64,000 bases of DNA from Thermobifida alba (GTDB lineage: Bacteria > Actinomycetota > Actinomycetes > Streptosporangiales > Streptosporangiaceae). The translations under genes were made by a program, and so were the position numbers. The stretch is from NCBI RefSeq assembly GCF_023208015.1, contig NZ_CP051627.1:2666001-2730000 (forward strand). Direction: 5' to 3'. Under the pieces are notes generated by a model, which saw only the letters and a list, made by a program, of their open reading frames with translations, was not told the origin of the DNA and did not search any database. Positions 9,120 to 17,960 of this stretch are shown piece by piece. The first letter of the stretch is position 1. Every line of letters begins with the position of its first letter.

Positions 9120-9756
9120 TCAGGTACGGGCAAGGAGTTTGCGGACCAGCCTGTGCACATCGGTCCAGGGATTTCTGGCTCGGACGTCGACGGAATGCCG
9201 GTAGTTGCCCGCAAGCGCCTCCGCTCTGCGAACGGCTTCTTCCCGATGCCGACCGGTGAAATGACTGTAGTCGAAGTCCTTGTTATCGGTATAGCAGCAG
9301 TTGAGACCCCGCATCATCTGTTCGGCCTGCTGCGTGGTCAGATAAACGCGGTGGTCACGTTGGTGCAGCAACAACCACAGTTCGAAACAGGGGTTCGTGA
9401 CGGCGCACTTGATTCCGTTTTCGGCGGCTAAGCGCAGTGCCCTGTCCAGTGACTCGTGCGGCTTCGGGGCCTCCACATCGAAGACGCACCACACCTCGTC
9501 GTAGGACTCCCCCTGGCTTCTCCTCTTCCGGGGGGGCCGACTCCTGCTCGGTTATCGCCGCCTTGACCAGTCTCAGCGGATCCCCGTGCTCCGTTCCGAT
9601 CTTCACGTGGATGTTGGAAGACCTCAACTCGCTTTTGAGTCCTTTGAAGTAGGTACTCCCGGCGACCTTGTCCTCACAGAAGACCAGAAACCGCAACTTG
9701 ACGTCGCGCTCCGCCCTCTTCCTGCCGTAGGGCCTCTCTTTTCTTCTCCGCTGCAC
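9120..9756 (-). pseudogene. RloB-family protein (AbiLii-like), frameshifted
   Basis: Read across one indel this gives about 211 residues of the RloB family. The first part (GTG start, LRFLVFCEDKVAGSTYFKGL) carries the N-terminal motif with a conserved Glu; the second part has VWCVFDVE and NPCFELWLLLH. The two parts are in different frames; removing one base of the G run (plus-strand C run 9510-9514) joins them as PGESYDEVWCVFDVE. RloB proteins are TOPRIM-like and pair with AAA ATPases in phage-abortive systems such as AbiL. The stop of the ATPase gene lies one base before this start, so the two are one operon. The indel may be a sequencing error, decay or programmed frameshifting. Less GC-rich than its neighbours. 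Confidence 0.75.
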
Positions 9757-9757
9757 A

Positions 9758-11083
9758 CTATGAGACTAGAGGACCCGTTTCCTCGATTTCATAGGTTTGT
9801 GGAAGAAAGTCGTCGTCAAAGTAGGGGACTGCCCCAAATCTCCCCAGAAGGTACTGATTGAGAAGATTGCCGCGGTCGTCGCGCACCTCCTTGTACTCCT
9901 TCAGGGCTATGAGTTCGGTGGCACCATCGCGTCCCTTCTGGGTGAACCAGACCTGGTCCCTGGTCAGCCGACCATAGGAATTCCGGCTGAGCAGTGTCGC
10001 GTCGTGGGTGTTGAAGACGAGCTGCGCGCCGTTCCGATTGATTTCCGGCTCCTGGAAGAGTCGAACCAGTTGTCCGGCCAGATTGGGGTGGAGCCGGGCA
10101 TCGAGTTCGTCGACGATGAGCACCCTGCCCTCGGCCAGGACCTCCATAACCGGTCCGAGCATCTCCAGCCAGGTACGGGTACCACTGGATTCCCGGGCGT
10201 AGGGGAGCTCGACCTCCCCGTCGGAAGCCTCATGGGCCACCATGATCTTCGGCATCCGACGGATCTCCACCTTGTGATCGGAGACGTGCTCCGGTTCGAT
10301 GAGCCTCATCAGCTCGGAGAAGCGAACGGACACCTCCTCCGGCACCTTCCGCTCCTCAGAGCGGATCCCGGTGATGCCGAGATCCGCGAGCTGGAGAAGA
10401 CGCCGCATCTGCGACGCGTACCTTCCTCCCAGCTTCTGAAGGGTGAAGTCGAGCCGTTCGAAGGAGTTGCCGTCATGAGCGGTGCCGATTCTCCGGAACC
10501 ACTCGTAGATCACGGTCAACAGCGGATGGCTGTTCGCTGCTCCCGCCGAGACCAGCAGGCTGTTGGGACGGACCGCCTCGATCGCGGTACGGGTACGGGT
10601 TCCGTACCCCTTGCGCAAGGTCGGCCCCGCGACCACGTCCCGGGCCCCGGGACCGAAACGTTCGAACACTCTGCGAATCCGCCCCTGCGGCCAGGAGAAC
10701 AGCCACTCCTCCAGCACCCGGGTGTCATCCAGCGCGAATCCGTACTCGTACCTGACCCCCTCGGCGACCAGGTCGAAAACAAACGTTGTCGGCTCGGTGC
10801 TCCTGGCCTGGTCGAGCCGGAACGGTTCACGCCCGGTGGAGCCGTTCGGCTCCCAACGCTGGTGGGATTCGAGGACAGCCGAACGGGCGTAGAACATCGC
10901 GTACATGAGCTGTGACTTGCCCGAGGCGTTGGCGCCAAAGACCCCGACCGCCGGCAGTACCCGGAAATCGGTCCCGGGGACTTCCCGAAGAGCGAGATCG
11001 TCGTGCTGGTCGGCGGCGATCAGGCTCAACTCCTGCTCGTCGCGGAGCGAAGCCCAGTTCTCCACCCTGAACCGGAGCAGCAT
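9758..11083 (-). CDS. AAA15/AAA21-family ATPase (RloA/AbiLi-like)
   Basis: About 441 residues. Opening MLLRFRVENWASLRDEQELSL is typical of SMC/OLD-like AAA15 ATPases. Walker A GANASGKS is at 50-57; near the C-terminus come an ABC-signature-like SSGTRTW, Walker B VLIVDELDARLHP and the His switch FNTHDATLL. GGAGGT six bases before the ATG decides the start. Such ATPases sense infection and control a nuclease-like partner; here the partner is the RloB gene immediately downstream. Lower GC and rarer codons than flanking genes suggest horizontal acquisition. Confidence 0.85.
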   Translation of the reverse strand: MLLRFRVENWASLRDEQELSLIAADQHDDLALREVPGTDFRVLPAVGVFGANASGKSQLMYAMFYARSAVLESHQRWEPNGSTGREPFRLDQARSTEPTTFVFDLVAEGVRYEYGFALDDTRVLEEWLFSWPQGRIRRVFERFGPGARDVVAGPTLRKGYGTRTRTAIEAVRPNSLLVSAGAANSHPLLTVIYEWFRRIGTAHDGNSFERLDFTLQKLGGRYASQMRRLLQLADLGITGIRSEERKVPEEVSVRFSELMRLIEPEHVSDHKVEIRRMPKIMVAHEASDGEVELPYARESSGTRTWLEMLGPVMEVLAEGRVLIVDELDARLHPNLAGQLVRLFQEPEINRNGAQLVFNTHDATLLSRNSYGRLTRDQVWFTQKGRDGATELIALKEYKEVRDDRGNLLNQYLLGRFGAVPYFDDDFLPQTYEIEETGPLVS

Positions 11084-11445
11084 GACCGTACCTCCCGTCA
11101 CCGGCCGTTCACGGCGCCTTCGGGGCTGTGTTGCTCGTACACACCGACGCTAGCAAGCAGCGGAAGTCAAACAAAGCGGTTAGAAGCAGATTCCGGAAAA
11201 AGTTCCGAGGACCACGCCTAAAACGTCCCTTGCTGCAAATAGCTCCTCCGAGCCGACCCCAGCAGCGCCCGAACGGTCACGCCCTCCTCCCCGGAGCCCC
11301 GCACGTGGAATCGCCCCGCCACATGGGCGAGCGATAGAGTCGAGTTGTCTGGTCGCAGCTCGTCGTCCGGTTCTCGCCGTTGTTCGCCGGGGTCTCCGGG
11401 GCGCTCTCCTTCCGCTGTTCCTACGTCTCAGGTTGGTCGTTACTC
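11084..11445. other. Noncoding gap upstream of ATPase gene
   Basis: About 360 bases between divergent genes, with an AT-richer centre around 11150-11215 (CAAACAAAG, AAAAAGTTCCG) that probably holds the promoter of the two-gene island. No RNA gene or clear operator was recognised. Confidence 0.4.
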
Positions 11446-13146
11446 ATGCGTGTGGTCTTCACCAACGCCGATCCGGACACGTTCGAGGAGTACCGGGACC
11501 GGTTCGTCCGCCGGGTGATCGGTCACGGACGCGAGCAGGGCCTCAGGGTTCCCCGGCGTGCCCTGGAGGAGCTGCTGGACTTCAAGTACGGCGGGCTCAA
11601 CGAGGGCGGCGACGGGCTGCTGGCGCGCTGGCACGTCGGCGACGTGGCGGCGCTGATGCTGCACTGGCTGCCCAGCGGCAGCCCGCCGGCGCTCCGGGTC
11701 GCCGACGTGCGCGCCGCGCTGGACGCCTGGCTGCGCTTCCTCGACGACCGCGGCCTGCTCGACGCGCGTTCCGATCCGCGCCCGGAGCTGCTGGACGCGG
11801 TCGACCAGCTCACCGCCCCCTACCGGGAGGCGCTCGCCGACCCCGCCGGGCACCGGGTCGGCGCCTACCTCCACCGGCTGATGACCGACCTGGGCTACGA
11901 CGTGGACGACCCCGACCAGGTCGCCGAGTTCGAAAGTCGGGTCGACTCCGGGGAGCTGCCGCTCGACGACGAGTTCCTCACGGCCGTCGCCCAGGGGGAG
12001 GCGGTCGGCCTCAAACCGCTGCTCGCCGGTCCGGGGCGGGCCGGGTACTCCTGGCGGGCGCCGCGGCTGCCCTCCGACGGCGAACTGGAGACGGCGATCG
12101 AGGCGGCCCCCGCCATCGTCCGGCTGCGCGCCCAGGCCGGGGACGACCTGCCCGGGGACCCGATCGAGGCGTGGGAGACGGCCTTCTCCGCGCTGGGTAC
12201 CGCCGTCACCGAGGCGCTGGGACTGGACGGGGAGTCCTTCGTCGACACCTTCGGCCTCGACCCCGACGAGTTCGCCGTCACCATCCTGACCTCGCTGTTC
12301 ATCGAGGACCCGGCGTTGCCCGTGTCGCTGCTGGTGGAGACGGTGGCCGTGCTGGGCGAGCAGATCGACCTGGGCGAGGCGCTGGACGACGCCGCGCAGG
12401 CCCGCTTCACCACGGCCGTGCGCATGGTCCTCGACGAGCTGGAGAGCCTCGGTGCCGTGGAGCAGGCGCCCCCGGGCGAGGACGCCGACCCGCTCGACGA
12501 ACCGCTCTACCGGCTCACCCCGCTCGGCGTCTCCGAGGCGTTCGAGGAGCTGAGCTTCGAGGGGTACGTCATCCGCGAGTTCGACGAGCTGATGGCGGAG
12601 GACGCCGAGGTGCTCCTGGAGCGCGCGGCGACCGGGAAGACGTTCGGCGAGGCCGACCTGGACGCCTGGATCGCCGAGCGCGGTCCCCGGACCGCCGTGC
12701 GGGAACTGGTCGCGGTGGCGCGCCGCACCGACGACTGCACCCACCGGGCCGCGGTGCGCGCCGTCACCGCCGAACGGGCCGCGGACGCCCGGCCGGTCTA
12801 CGAGGAGCTGCGCGACGACCCCGACTTCGGCGTCCAGGCCCGCTGCTGGCTGTTCGACGCCGGCTTCCTCAAGGAGGGCGACCTGCGGGCCGGCGACCTG
12901 CCCTGGGTGATGCTCGACAGCATCGCCGCGCTGGCGCGCATGGACCTGCTCGACACCGAGCAGCTGGAGGAGATGCCGGTGCGGGTGGGCGGCGCCTCCC
13001 TGTTCGACATGGCGCTCTCGCTGCGGCACCCCGAGACCGGGTTCCTGCTCGACTGGTTCGGGGAGAACCACCCCGACTCCGGGGTCCGCCAGGAGGCCCG
13101 CGCCGCCCTGCACCGCTTCACCGGCGGTGCCGGCCGGCGGGCCTGA
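11446..13146 (+). CDS. Hypothetical protein, 566 aa
   Basis: No family recognised. The protein is acidic and helical (many ELLDAVDQ- and VDDPDQVAEFE-like stretches), with no signal peptide or membrane segment. A segment near residue 370 (DEPLYRLTPLGVSEAFEEL) resembles the wing region of winged-helix proteins, and the last 150 residues look like short helical repeats. The ATG before RVVFTNADPD was chosen because 22 upstream in-frame residues have poor coding character; no strong ribosome site is visible. It lies directly upstream of the ECF41 sigma gene (66-base gap) but a functional link is not evident. Confidence 0.65.
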   Translation: MRVVFTNADPDTFEEYRDRFVRRVIGHGREQGLRVPRRALEELLDFKYGGLNEGGDGLLARWHVGDVAALMLHWLPSGSPPALRVADVRAALDAWLRFLDDRGLLDARSDPRPELLDAVDQLTAPYREALADPAGHRVGAYLHRLMTDLGYDVDDPDQVAEFESRVDSGELPLDDEFLTAVAQGEAVGLKPLLAGPGRAGYSWRAPRLPSDGELETAIEAAPAIVRLRAQAGDDLPGDPIEAWETAFSALGTAVTEALGLDGESFVDTFGLDPDEFAVTILTSLFIEDPALPVSLLVETVAVLGEQIDLGEALDDAAQARFTTAVRMVLDELESLGAVEQAPPGEDADPLDEPLYRLTPLGVSEAFEELSFEGYVIREFDELMAEDAEVLLERAATGKTFGEADLDAWIAERGPRTAVRELVAVARRTDDCTHRAAVRAVTAERAADARPVYEELRDDPDFGVQARCWLFDAGFLKEGDLRAGDLPWVMLDSIAALARMDLLDTEQLEEMPVRVGGASLFDMALSLRHPETGFLLDWFGENHPDSGVRQEARAALHRFTGGAGRRA

Positions 13147-13212
13147 TTCCCCGCACCGCGGCCCTCCGCTCCGCCTTCTACCCTGGTTCGCCGGACCGAG
13201 TGAGGAGGCACG

Positions 13213-14145
13213 GTGCGCGACGGTGGGAGCGCGGAGCGGAAGGTCGCGGCCCCGAGGCCGCGTGATCGTCTCGACGCCGAGTGGGAGTCGCACCGCGGCG
13301 TCGTGTTCGGGGTCGCCTACCGGCTGCTGGGCGAGGTGGGCACGGCCGAGGACGTGGTGCAGGACGTGTGGCTGCGCGCGGCGGGAAGCGACCTGTCCGG
13401 GGTGCGCGACCTGCGGGCGTGGCTGATCACGGTGACCGGTCGGCGCTGCCTGGACCTGCTGGACTCGGCGCGCCGCAGGTACGAGGTCTATCCGGGGCCG
13501 TGGCTGCCCGAACCGCTGCCCACCGGGGCCGACGCGGCGCAGCCGGTGCTGGTGGAGGAGTCGGTCACCACCGCGGCCCTGATCGTGATGGCCGAACTGC
13601 GGCCCGCCGAACGGGTGGCGTTCGTCCTGCACGACGTCTTCGAGGTGCCGCACACGCAGATCGCGCGGATCCTGGGGGTCTCCCCCGCCGCCTGCCGGCA
13701 GCTCGCCTCGCGGGCGCGGCGCAGGGTCCGCTCGGCCGCCGCGCCGCCGGAAGTCCCGCGCGGTGAGCGGGAGCGGGTGCTGGCGGCGTTCCGCGCCGCC
13801 TACCGCGACGGCGACCTGGACGCCCTGGTCCGGCTGCTCCACCCCGACGTCGTCTACACCACCGACGGCGGGGGGCGGGTGTTCGCGGCGCGCATCCCCA
13901 TCGTGGGCGCGCTGCGGGTCGGCGAGACCATGCTGCGGGTGGCCCGGCGGCACGGACCGGTGCAGCTGCTTCCGTTCGAGGTCAACGGGGAGCCGGGCGG
14001 GCTGTGCTACTGGCGGGGCGGGCTCTCCTCGGTGGACACCTTCGGCTGGGAGGGCGACCGCATCGCCGCGATCCGCCGGGTGCTCAATCCGGAGAAGCTG
14101 TCACACCTGGAGGGGCTGCGTCGTCTTCCTGGCGCCCCGGTCTGA
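13213..14145 (+). CDS. ECF41-family RNA polymerase sigma factor
   Basis: About 310 residues from a GTG with GAGGAGG upstream. Sigma2 (VFGVAYRLLGEVGTAEDVVQDVWLR) and sigma4 (ERVAFVLHDVFEVPHTQIARILGVS) are followed by a SnoaL/NTF2-like C-terminal domain. The hallmarks of the ECF41 group are present: WLPEPL at 97-102, DGGGR at 218-222 and NPEKL at 292-296. In this group the C-terminal domain replaces an anti-sigma factor and tunes activity. The genes it controls usually lie beside it and encode carboxymuconolactone-decarboxylase-like proteins, as here. Confidence 0.93.
   Translation: MRDGGSAERKVAAPRPRDRLDAEWESHRGVVFGVAYRLLGEVGTAEDVVQDVWLRAAGSDLSGVRDLRAWLITVTGRRCLDLLDSARRRYEVYPGPWLPEPLPTGADAAQPVLVEESVTTAALIVMAELRPAERVAFVLHDVFEVPHTQIARILGVSPAACRQLASRARRRVRSAAAPPEVPRGERERVLAAFRAAYRDGDLDALVRLLHPDVVYTTDGGGRVFAARIPIVGALRVGETMLRVARRHGPVQLLPFEVNGEPGGLCYWRGGLSSVDTFGWEGDRIAAIRRVLNPEKLSHLEGLRRLPGAPV
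14099..14125 (+). promoter_or_regulatory. Candidate ECF41-dependent promoter
   Basis: TGTCACA at 14099-14105 is followed after exactly 16 bases by CGTC at 14122-14125, the promoter pattern described for ECF41 sigma factors. It lies inside the last codons of the sigma gene, about 45 bases before the GTG of the AhpD-like gene, so the partner could be transcribed separately by its own sigma factor. Confidence 0.6.
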
Positions 14146-14170
14146 CCGGGACGACCGAGAAAGGAGCGAC

Positions 14171-14611
14171 GTGACCGTCACCCGTATGAAACTCGCCGAG
14201 GCCGCCCCCGGCCCCTCCGCCGCCTTCGCCGCGGTGGACCGCTCCCTGCGTGAGGGACCGCTCGACCCGGTGGTGCGGGAACTGGTGAAGATCCGCGCCT
14301 CCCAGCTCAACGGCTGTGTGTACTGCCTGGACCTGCACGCGGCCGAGGCGCGCCGCAACGGGGAGGGCGAGGACCGGCTGCTGCAACTGGCGGTCTGGCC
14401 GGAGTCGGAGCTGTTCACCGAGGCCGAGCGGGCGGCCCTGGCCTACACCGACCAGGCCACCCGGCTGGTCGACGGGGTGGACGACCCCACCTGGGAGGCG
14501 TTGGCCGAGCACTTCACCACCGAGGAGATCGGTGCGCTGGTCGCCCAGGTGGCGCTGATCAACGCCTACAACCGGATCGGGGTTCCCACGCGGCGGCGCC
14601 CCGGCGACTGA
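14171..14611 (+). CDS. Carboxymuconolactone decarboxylase/AhpD-like protein
   Basis: About 146 residues. The CMD/AhpD core is seen: VRELVKIRASQLNGCVYCLDLHAAEAR contains the CxxC redox pair with its His (CVYCLDLH), and LVAQVALINAYNRIG closes the domain. Such proteins act as alkylhydroperoxidase-type thiol enzymes; this one belongs to the set paired with ECF41 sigma factors. The GTG was chosen because AAGGAG lies six bases upstream; an ATG five codons later is possible. It starts 25 bases after the sigma gene. Confidence 0.9.
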   Translation: MTVTRMKLAEAAPGPSAAFAAVDRSLREGPLDPVVRELVKIRASQLNGCVYCLDLHAAEARRNGEGEDRLLQLAVWPESELFTEAERAALAYTDQATRLVDGVDDPTWEALAEHFTTEEIGALVAQVALINAYNRIGVPTRRRPGD

Positions 14612-14616
14612 TCCGG

Positions 14617-14651
14617 CCCGGGCCGCGTTCCGCTGCGGGGCGCGGCCCGGG
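14617..14651 (+). terminator. Hairpin terminator after AhpD-like gene
   Basis: An 11-bp perfect stem (CCCGGGCCGCG with CGCGGCCCGGG) starts six bases after the stop codon and is followed by TTGTCC. Confidence 0.6.
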
Positions 14652-14786
14652 TTGTCCACAGCCGGCCCGGCCGGGCTGTCGGCGGGCGGCGCGGCGGCCT
14701 AGGGTGGCTGTCACGCCGCGTCGCCCGTCCCGGGCGGTTCTCCGCGTCCCACGCGGCCCCTCGACTTTCCCTCCGGGAGGCTGTGC

Positions 14787-15485
14787 ATGGACGTTCTGGA
14801 GTTGGTGTGGGCGGCCCGCGTGGTCCCGCTGGTCCTGCGGGTCCAGGAGTTCCTGGGCTGGGTGGGCGCCCGGCGTCCGGTGACGCGGGAGGTCCGGCCC
14901 GGCGGCTCGGGCGTCCGTCGCCACGAGTACCTGAGCCTCGGCTCGTGGGCGGAGTCCCGCGGCGACGCCCGGCGGGGCGGTCCCGGGGCGGGTGAGGAGG
15001 CCGCGCTGCTGGAGTTCCTGCTGGCCGTCCGGATGCTGGAGGTGGTGGTGGGGCGGCGCGACCGCGTGCCCGGCGGCGGGGTGCGGGAGCACGCCTGGGT
15101 GCTGCCCGGACCGGCCTATCCGCGGCTGCCCGCCGAGGCCGCGCGGGTGTGGCGCGCGGGGGTGGAGTCCCTGCCGCTGCTGTGGGCGCACCACGGCGCC
15201 GGGGCTGAGGCGGGGTGTCCGCTGCCGGCGCGGTGGCTGGAACGGCTGTGCGCCGCCGACGACGGCGCGCTCGCCCTGCGCGTGCTGGGCCGGGGCGACG
15301 GGGGTCCTCCGGCGGAAAGCGGTGAGGCGGCCGCCGCGGCCCGGTTGCTGGAGTCGCTGGGCCTGGTGCGCTTCCACTACGACCTGGACCTCGGCGAGTG
15401 CTGCGCGCTCACCCCGTTGGGGCGGCACGCGGTGACGCTGCTGCGGCGCGGCGGTGTGCTGGCCGCACCGCAGGCCGTGGGCTAG
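14787..15485 (+). CDS. Hypothetical protein, 232 aa
   Basis: Not recognised. It starts at an ATG with GGGAGG upstream and has a hydrophobic N-terminus (VLELVWAARVVPLVLRVQEFL) that is more likely an amphipathic helix than a membrane anchor. The C-terminal 60 residues (AAARLLESLGLVRF and CALTPLGRHAVTLLRRGG) look like a degenerate winged-helix. GC content and codon use match the neighbours, so it is probably a real chromosomal gene. Confidence 0.6.
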   Translation: MDVLELVWAARVVPLVLRVQEFLGWVGARRPVTREVRPGGSGVRRHEYLSLGSWAESRGDARRGGPGAGEEAALLEFLLAVRMLEVVVGRRDRVPGGGVREHAWVLPGPAYPRLPAEAARVWRAGVESLPLLWAHHGAGAEAGCPLPARWLERLCAADDGALALRVLGRGDGGPPAESGEAAAAARLLESLGLVRFHYDLDLGECCALTPLGRHAVTLLRRGGVLAAPQAVG

Positions 15486-15705
15486 GGCGTGGGGACGGGG
15501 TGTTCCGCCTGCCGCGGGGCCGGGGCCGTGGCAGGCGGCGGGGCCCGGTGCGTCACCCTGTGCCGTTCGTCGGGCACGCAGTGGGGCGTGGTCGGCCCCG
15601 GAGACGTCGCGGGGCCCGTTGTCGCCGAGGCCGGCGGGGCGGGCCCGGTCCTCGCCGGTGGGGGTCGGGCTCTGCGGCGGTCGCAGGTGCGCCGCGTCCC
15701 GCGGG

Positions 15706-16637
15706 CTGTTCCGGCCAGGTCTTGGTGCCGTCGAGCGGGTCGAAGTCCGGTTCCGGGTGCTCGTCGTCGCTCATCGTCTGTACCAGGAGCTCCCGCTCGG
15801 GGGACTCGCCGCGGTCGACGGCCTCGCGCAGGTCGCGGGTGGCGCGGCCCAGGTCGGTGGTCTGGACGTCGGCCGCGTCCTCCCCGGTCGTGCTGCCGCG
15901 ACCCCCTGTCCGGGCGTCCGGGTGTACTCGGCCGGGTCCGCCCCCGGAGTCGACCCACGTGTCGGTGTTCACGCCGAAGCCCTGCGGGTGCCTGCGATCA
16001 GCGGGGATGCCGCGCGGGCTGAACAGGTCGACCAGCATGTGCATGGACTCGGGGGGCTGCGACCTGAGGTCGACGATCCGGTGGGGCTCCTGGCGGAGGG
16101 TCACCGGGGCGGGTGTGAGCGCGTGGCTCACGTCGGGGAGACGTGCTGGCGTCGCGGACGACGAACACGGCCGGGTTGTCGCCGACGAGGCCCCGGTTGC
16201 CGTCCTCGGTGGAGAACGTGACCGCGCCCCGCGGGTCGCGCGTGGCCTTCGCGGAGTCCCGGGCTCCGATCACGGTGGAGAAGCGGACCGCGACGTCGGT
16301 GCGCCTGCCCCTCCCCTGGAAGGGCCTGGCGCGCGTGGAGCGGTCGACGGACGTCCCCCACGTGCCGTACGGCTCGAAGCAGCCGAAGGAGGTGGTCCCC
16401 TGGCGTGCACGACGCGTTCGGGGCTCCGTTCCCGGTCGAAGCGGCTGAATCTTCCCCAGGAAGCGGTGGTCCTCCGGGGTCGTTGGTCCCCGGGCGCCGA
16501 CCGTACGCTGGTTGGTTGTCGTAGACCGGGTGCCCCTGCCGGTCGGTCAGCGGGCGACGGTCGTCACCGGGCGGGGCCCTGACCGGACGCGTCCGTCCCG
16601 CCGGGTGCTCCGCGCTGCGTGCGGGCGGATCCGACAC
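15706..16637 (-). pseudogene. Decayed monofunctional catalase
   Basis: Pieces of a KatA-type catalase are spread over all three minus-strand frames in the right order: PLTDRQGHPVYDNQ, then FDRERSPERVVHARG, SFGCFEPYGTWG, VRFSTVIGARDSAKATRDPRG, TEDGNRGLVGDNPAVFVVRD, then TLRQEPHRIVDL, ESMHMLVDLFSPRGIPAD, GFGVNTDTWV and DFDPLDGTKTWPEQ. At least four frameshifts separate them. The heme-binding C-terminal third, with the proximal tyrosine, is missing, and substitutions have hit conserved sites (for example GCFEP). No product with catalase activity can be made. Boundaries are approximate. Confidence 0.88.
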
Positions 16638-16892
16638 GCCGTCGGCCGATGTGAACCCTCCCCGCTACCCGCGGCCCGCACCGGCCACCCGGCCGCGCCG
16701 TGGTGTTGACCGGCCGTTACCGAGTCTTTGCCCGTTTCCGGTCACATGTGGCCTGTTCCGGTCAGCGGGCTGGTGAGGGGACGTGGGAGCAGGACAGCGC
16801 AGAAGGGAGGTCCGCGGTGGGCCGGGGACTGTACGCGGCGGGTCCGCGGCCATGCTCTAATTCCATCTATCGAGCCGCTTTGGGAGCCTTCC

Positions 16893-17960
16893 TTGGAATA
16901 CCGCATCACCGCCGAGCTGACGCTTCCCGTCGGGACGCCCGGACTCGACGGGCTCCAACAGCAGGGAGCCGCCGCGCTGCTCTCCGAGTGGCTTGACCGG
17001 GTGGCGACGGTGGAGGGCCCCGAAGGGGTGGAGATCACCCCCTACGACCACCGGCTGGAGGTCCGCTCCACCGGGGCGGTGGTCGAACTGCTGGTGGACG
17101 CACCCGCGTTGAGCTTCGCCGAGAACGGCGCCGAGGCGCTGCTCCACGAGATCCTGGAGCGCACCGAACTGCTCGCCGACTGGCAGGTCGGCAAGTGCGA
17201 GGTGACGGTCAGCGACGCCGAACTCGCCGAGGCCCTGGAAGGCGGCGCGGACGAGCGCGTGCTCTCCTCCGGGATCGGGCTGCCGATCGAGGACATCACC
17301 GCGCAGCGCCGCCGCCTGCTGTCGCTCAGTTCCCGGCTGCACGCCTTCGACCTCGACGCCTTCGGGCCTTCCCCGGAGGACCCGGACGCCCGGTTCCTCG
17401 CGGCCGGCGCGCTCGTCGAACGGGCCTCGGTGCTGACCGAGGAGCTGCTCATGGACATCATGACGTTGGACGAGGAGGCCGACTCCCTGGACAAGGACGA
17501 GGCCAACTGGACGGCCGACGACTCCGAGGGCCTGTTCGTCCTGCACGACCTCCCGGTCCGCTACCGGCACCACTACGACCTCGGTTTCGCCAAGAAGTTC
17601 CTCATCGCCTCGGCCGTGGTCTACTCCCGGCTGACCTCCTCGCCGTGGGTGCCGCCCGCGTCCACCGCCGAGTCCCTGGCGCTGCACATCCTCGTCGAGA
17701 ACGCCAAGGACCTGCTGGTGTCGTTCGCCGCGGTGGACCCCGACGACGTCACCGCGATGTTCGCGGTCTTCGAGAGCCGCGCCCACTCCCGCCACGACCA
17801 CGAGTGGCTCTACCTGGAGGACCTGGACACCGCCGACCCGGACGACTCCTCCGCCGACCCGCTGGGGTTCCTCTCCCGCGACGCCCACTCCTGGTTCGCT
17901 CCGTATCCGGAGGTGCGGAACTCGGCGACCCACCCCTACCTGATCGACGACGAGGACTGA
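16893..17960 (+). CDS. Hypothetical protein, 355 aa
   Basis: Not recognised. The start is set at a TTG giving MEYRITAELTLPVGTPG, eight bases after GGGAG; upstream in-frame sequence reads poorly. The N-terminal 100 residues look like alternating strands and helices, the middle is helical and acidic (LLMDIMTLDEEADSLDKDE), and the C-terminus contains VYSRLTSSPWVPPASTAESLA and HDHEWLYLEDLD. No signal or membrane segment. Neighbouring genes give no hint. Confidence 0.6.
   Translation: MEYRITAELTLPVGTPGLDGLQQQGAAALLSEWLDRVATVEGPEGVEITPYDHRLEVRSTGAVVELLVDAPALSFAENGAEALLHEILERTELLADWQVGKCEVTVSDAELAEALEGGADERVLSSGIGLPIEDITAQRRRLLSLSSRLHAFDLDAFGPSPEDPDARFLAAGALVERASVLTEELLMDIMTLDEEADSLDKDEANWTADDSEGLFVLHDLPVRYRHHYDLGFAKKFLIASAVVYSRLTSSPWVPPASTAESLALHILVENAKDLLVSFAAVDPDDVTAMFAVFESRAHSRHDHEWLYLEDLDTADPDDSSADPLGFLSRDAHSWFAPYPEVRNSATHPYLIDDED

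Noticed and set aside
11440-13953. 837-codon minus-strand open frame
   Set aside because: Antisense to the 566-residue protein and the ECF41 sigma factor; composition is Gly/Arg/Val-rich without domain patterns.
14709-14729. Second ECF41-like promoter (TGTCACG) before the 232-residue gene
   Set aside because: The last base of the -35 differs and no CGTC lies at 16 bases; spacings are 3 and 10.
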